In this document: positions 14,944 through 15,095 of the stretch, one piece after another
How positions within the stretch are numbered: position 1 is the stretch's first letter
Layout of the letters: each line of letters starts with the position of its first letter
Assembly (NCBI GenBank): GCA_031262265.1
Contig: JAISIB010000122.1
Location: forward strand, 1-15,095
From: Prevotellaceae bacterium
GTDB lineage: Bacteria; Bacteroidota; Bacteroidia; Bacteroidales; Bacteroidaceae
Direction of reading: 5' to 3'
Length of the DNA: 15,095 nt
Notes under the pieces: generated by a model
Database searches by the model: none
What the model was told of the DNA's origin: nothing
What the model saw: the letters and a program-made list of their open reading frames with translations, nothing else
Program-made: the position numbers and the translations under genes

Positions 14944-14976
14944 ATACACTTCTATGCACAAGGCATACTCCAAAAA

Positions 14977-15086
14977 ACGGCGGCGACCTACTCTCCCACT
15001 AATACGCAGTACCATCGGCGCGGTGAGGCTTAACTTCTCTGTTCGGAATGGATAGAGGTGGAACACTCACGCCATAACCACCATAA
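14977..15086 (-). rRNA. rrf: 5S ribosomal RNA
   Basis: The - strand contains the universal 5S core TTCCGAACAGAGAAGTTAAG, the GATGGTACTGC segment and the GGGAGAGTAGGTC 3' block. The ends pair as helix I (ATGGTGG near the 5' end with CCGCCGT at the 3' end), which sets a length of about 110 bases; the exact ends are uncertain by a few bases. A U6 run (14972-14977 on the complementary strand) follows. It is the last gene of an rRNA operon whose 23S and 16S genes should lie to the right, beyond the window. Confidence 0.93.
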
Positions 15087-15095
15087 TAACACGAT

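Noticed and set aside
14815..15066. 83-codon open frame on the - strand across the 5S gene
   Set aside because: It covers most of the 5S rRNA, shows no protein motif, and is best read as non-coding.

Overview
The window reads as a chromosomal segment from a member of the Bacteroidales, perhaps near Tannerella, Porphyromonas or Bacteroides. Three things point there. Six or seven gene starts are preceded by the Bacteroidetes -7 box (TAnnTTTG) instead of a sigma70 -10 box, and Shine-Dalgarno sequences are weak or absent. The predicted proteins are Bacteroidales-like (FabI, PheS with a Cys4 knuckle, an LTA-synthase-family protein, a six-bladed-propeller lipoprotein). The 5S rRNA at the right edge also looks Bacteroidetes-like. 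Hand-counted GC is around 50% in most coding stretches. The species cannot be fixed from this sequence alone.

Layout, left to right. (1) fabI and an overlapping tetrapyrrole-methylase-family methyltransferase form a + strand operon. It meets, tail to tail and with a 35-bp coding overlap, a - strand membrane protein with a degenerate Nudix domain. (2) A gene-free stretch of about 350 bp holds a near-perfect 16-bp inverted repeat and the promoter of an LTA-synthase-family membrane phosphotransferase (+). (3) A - strand pair follows: a SIS-only arabinose-5-phosphate isomerase and then a DeaD-type RNA helicase. (4) A 257-bp divergent region with a 21-bp phased repeat leads to an M16 zinc peptidase whose promoter lies almost on its start codon. 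(5) grpE and dnaJ form a chaperone operon, followed by pheS with its own good promoter and a strong intrinsic terminator. (6) A secreted DNA/RNA non-specific endonuclease (-) and a propeller lipoprotein with a TonB-like C-terminal domain (+) are transcribed divergently from a shared short promoter region. (7) The 3' end of a - strand rRNA operon (5S rRNA) closes the window.

Most genes are housekeeping: lipid synthesis, Kdo precursor supply, RNA remodelling, protein folding and translation. I see no CRISPR array, prophage, transposase or defence island. The least ordinary items are the lipoprotein with a propeller fused to a TonB C-terminal-like domain, whose GC content falls to about 31% at the domain junction; the membrane-anchored Nudix-like protein that has lost catalytic glutamates; the phased repeat and possibly leaderless start of the M16 gene; and the large inverted repeat in front of the LTA-synthase-family gene. 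Four genes (LTA-synthase family, dnaJ, endonuclease, lipoprotein) have longest-ORF starts at TTG codons that I replaced with downstream ATGs, mostly because the promoter or the family alignment requires it.
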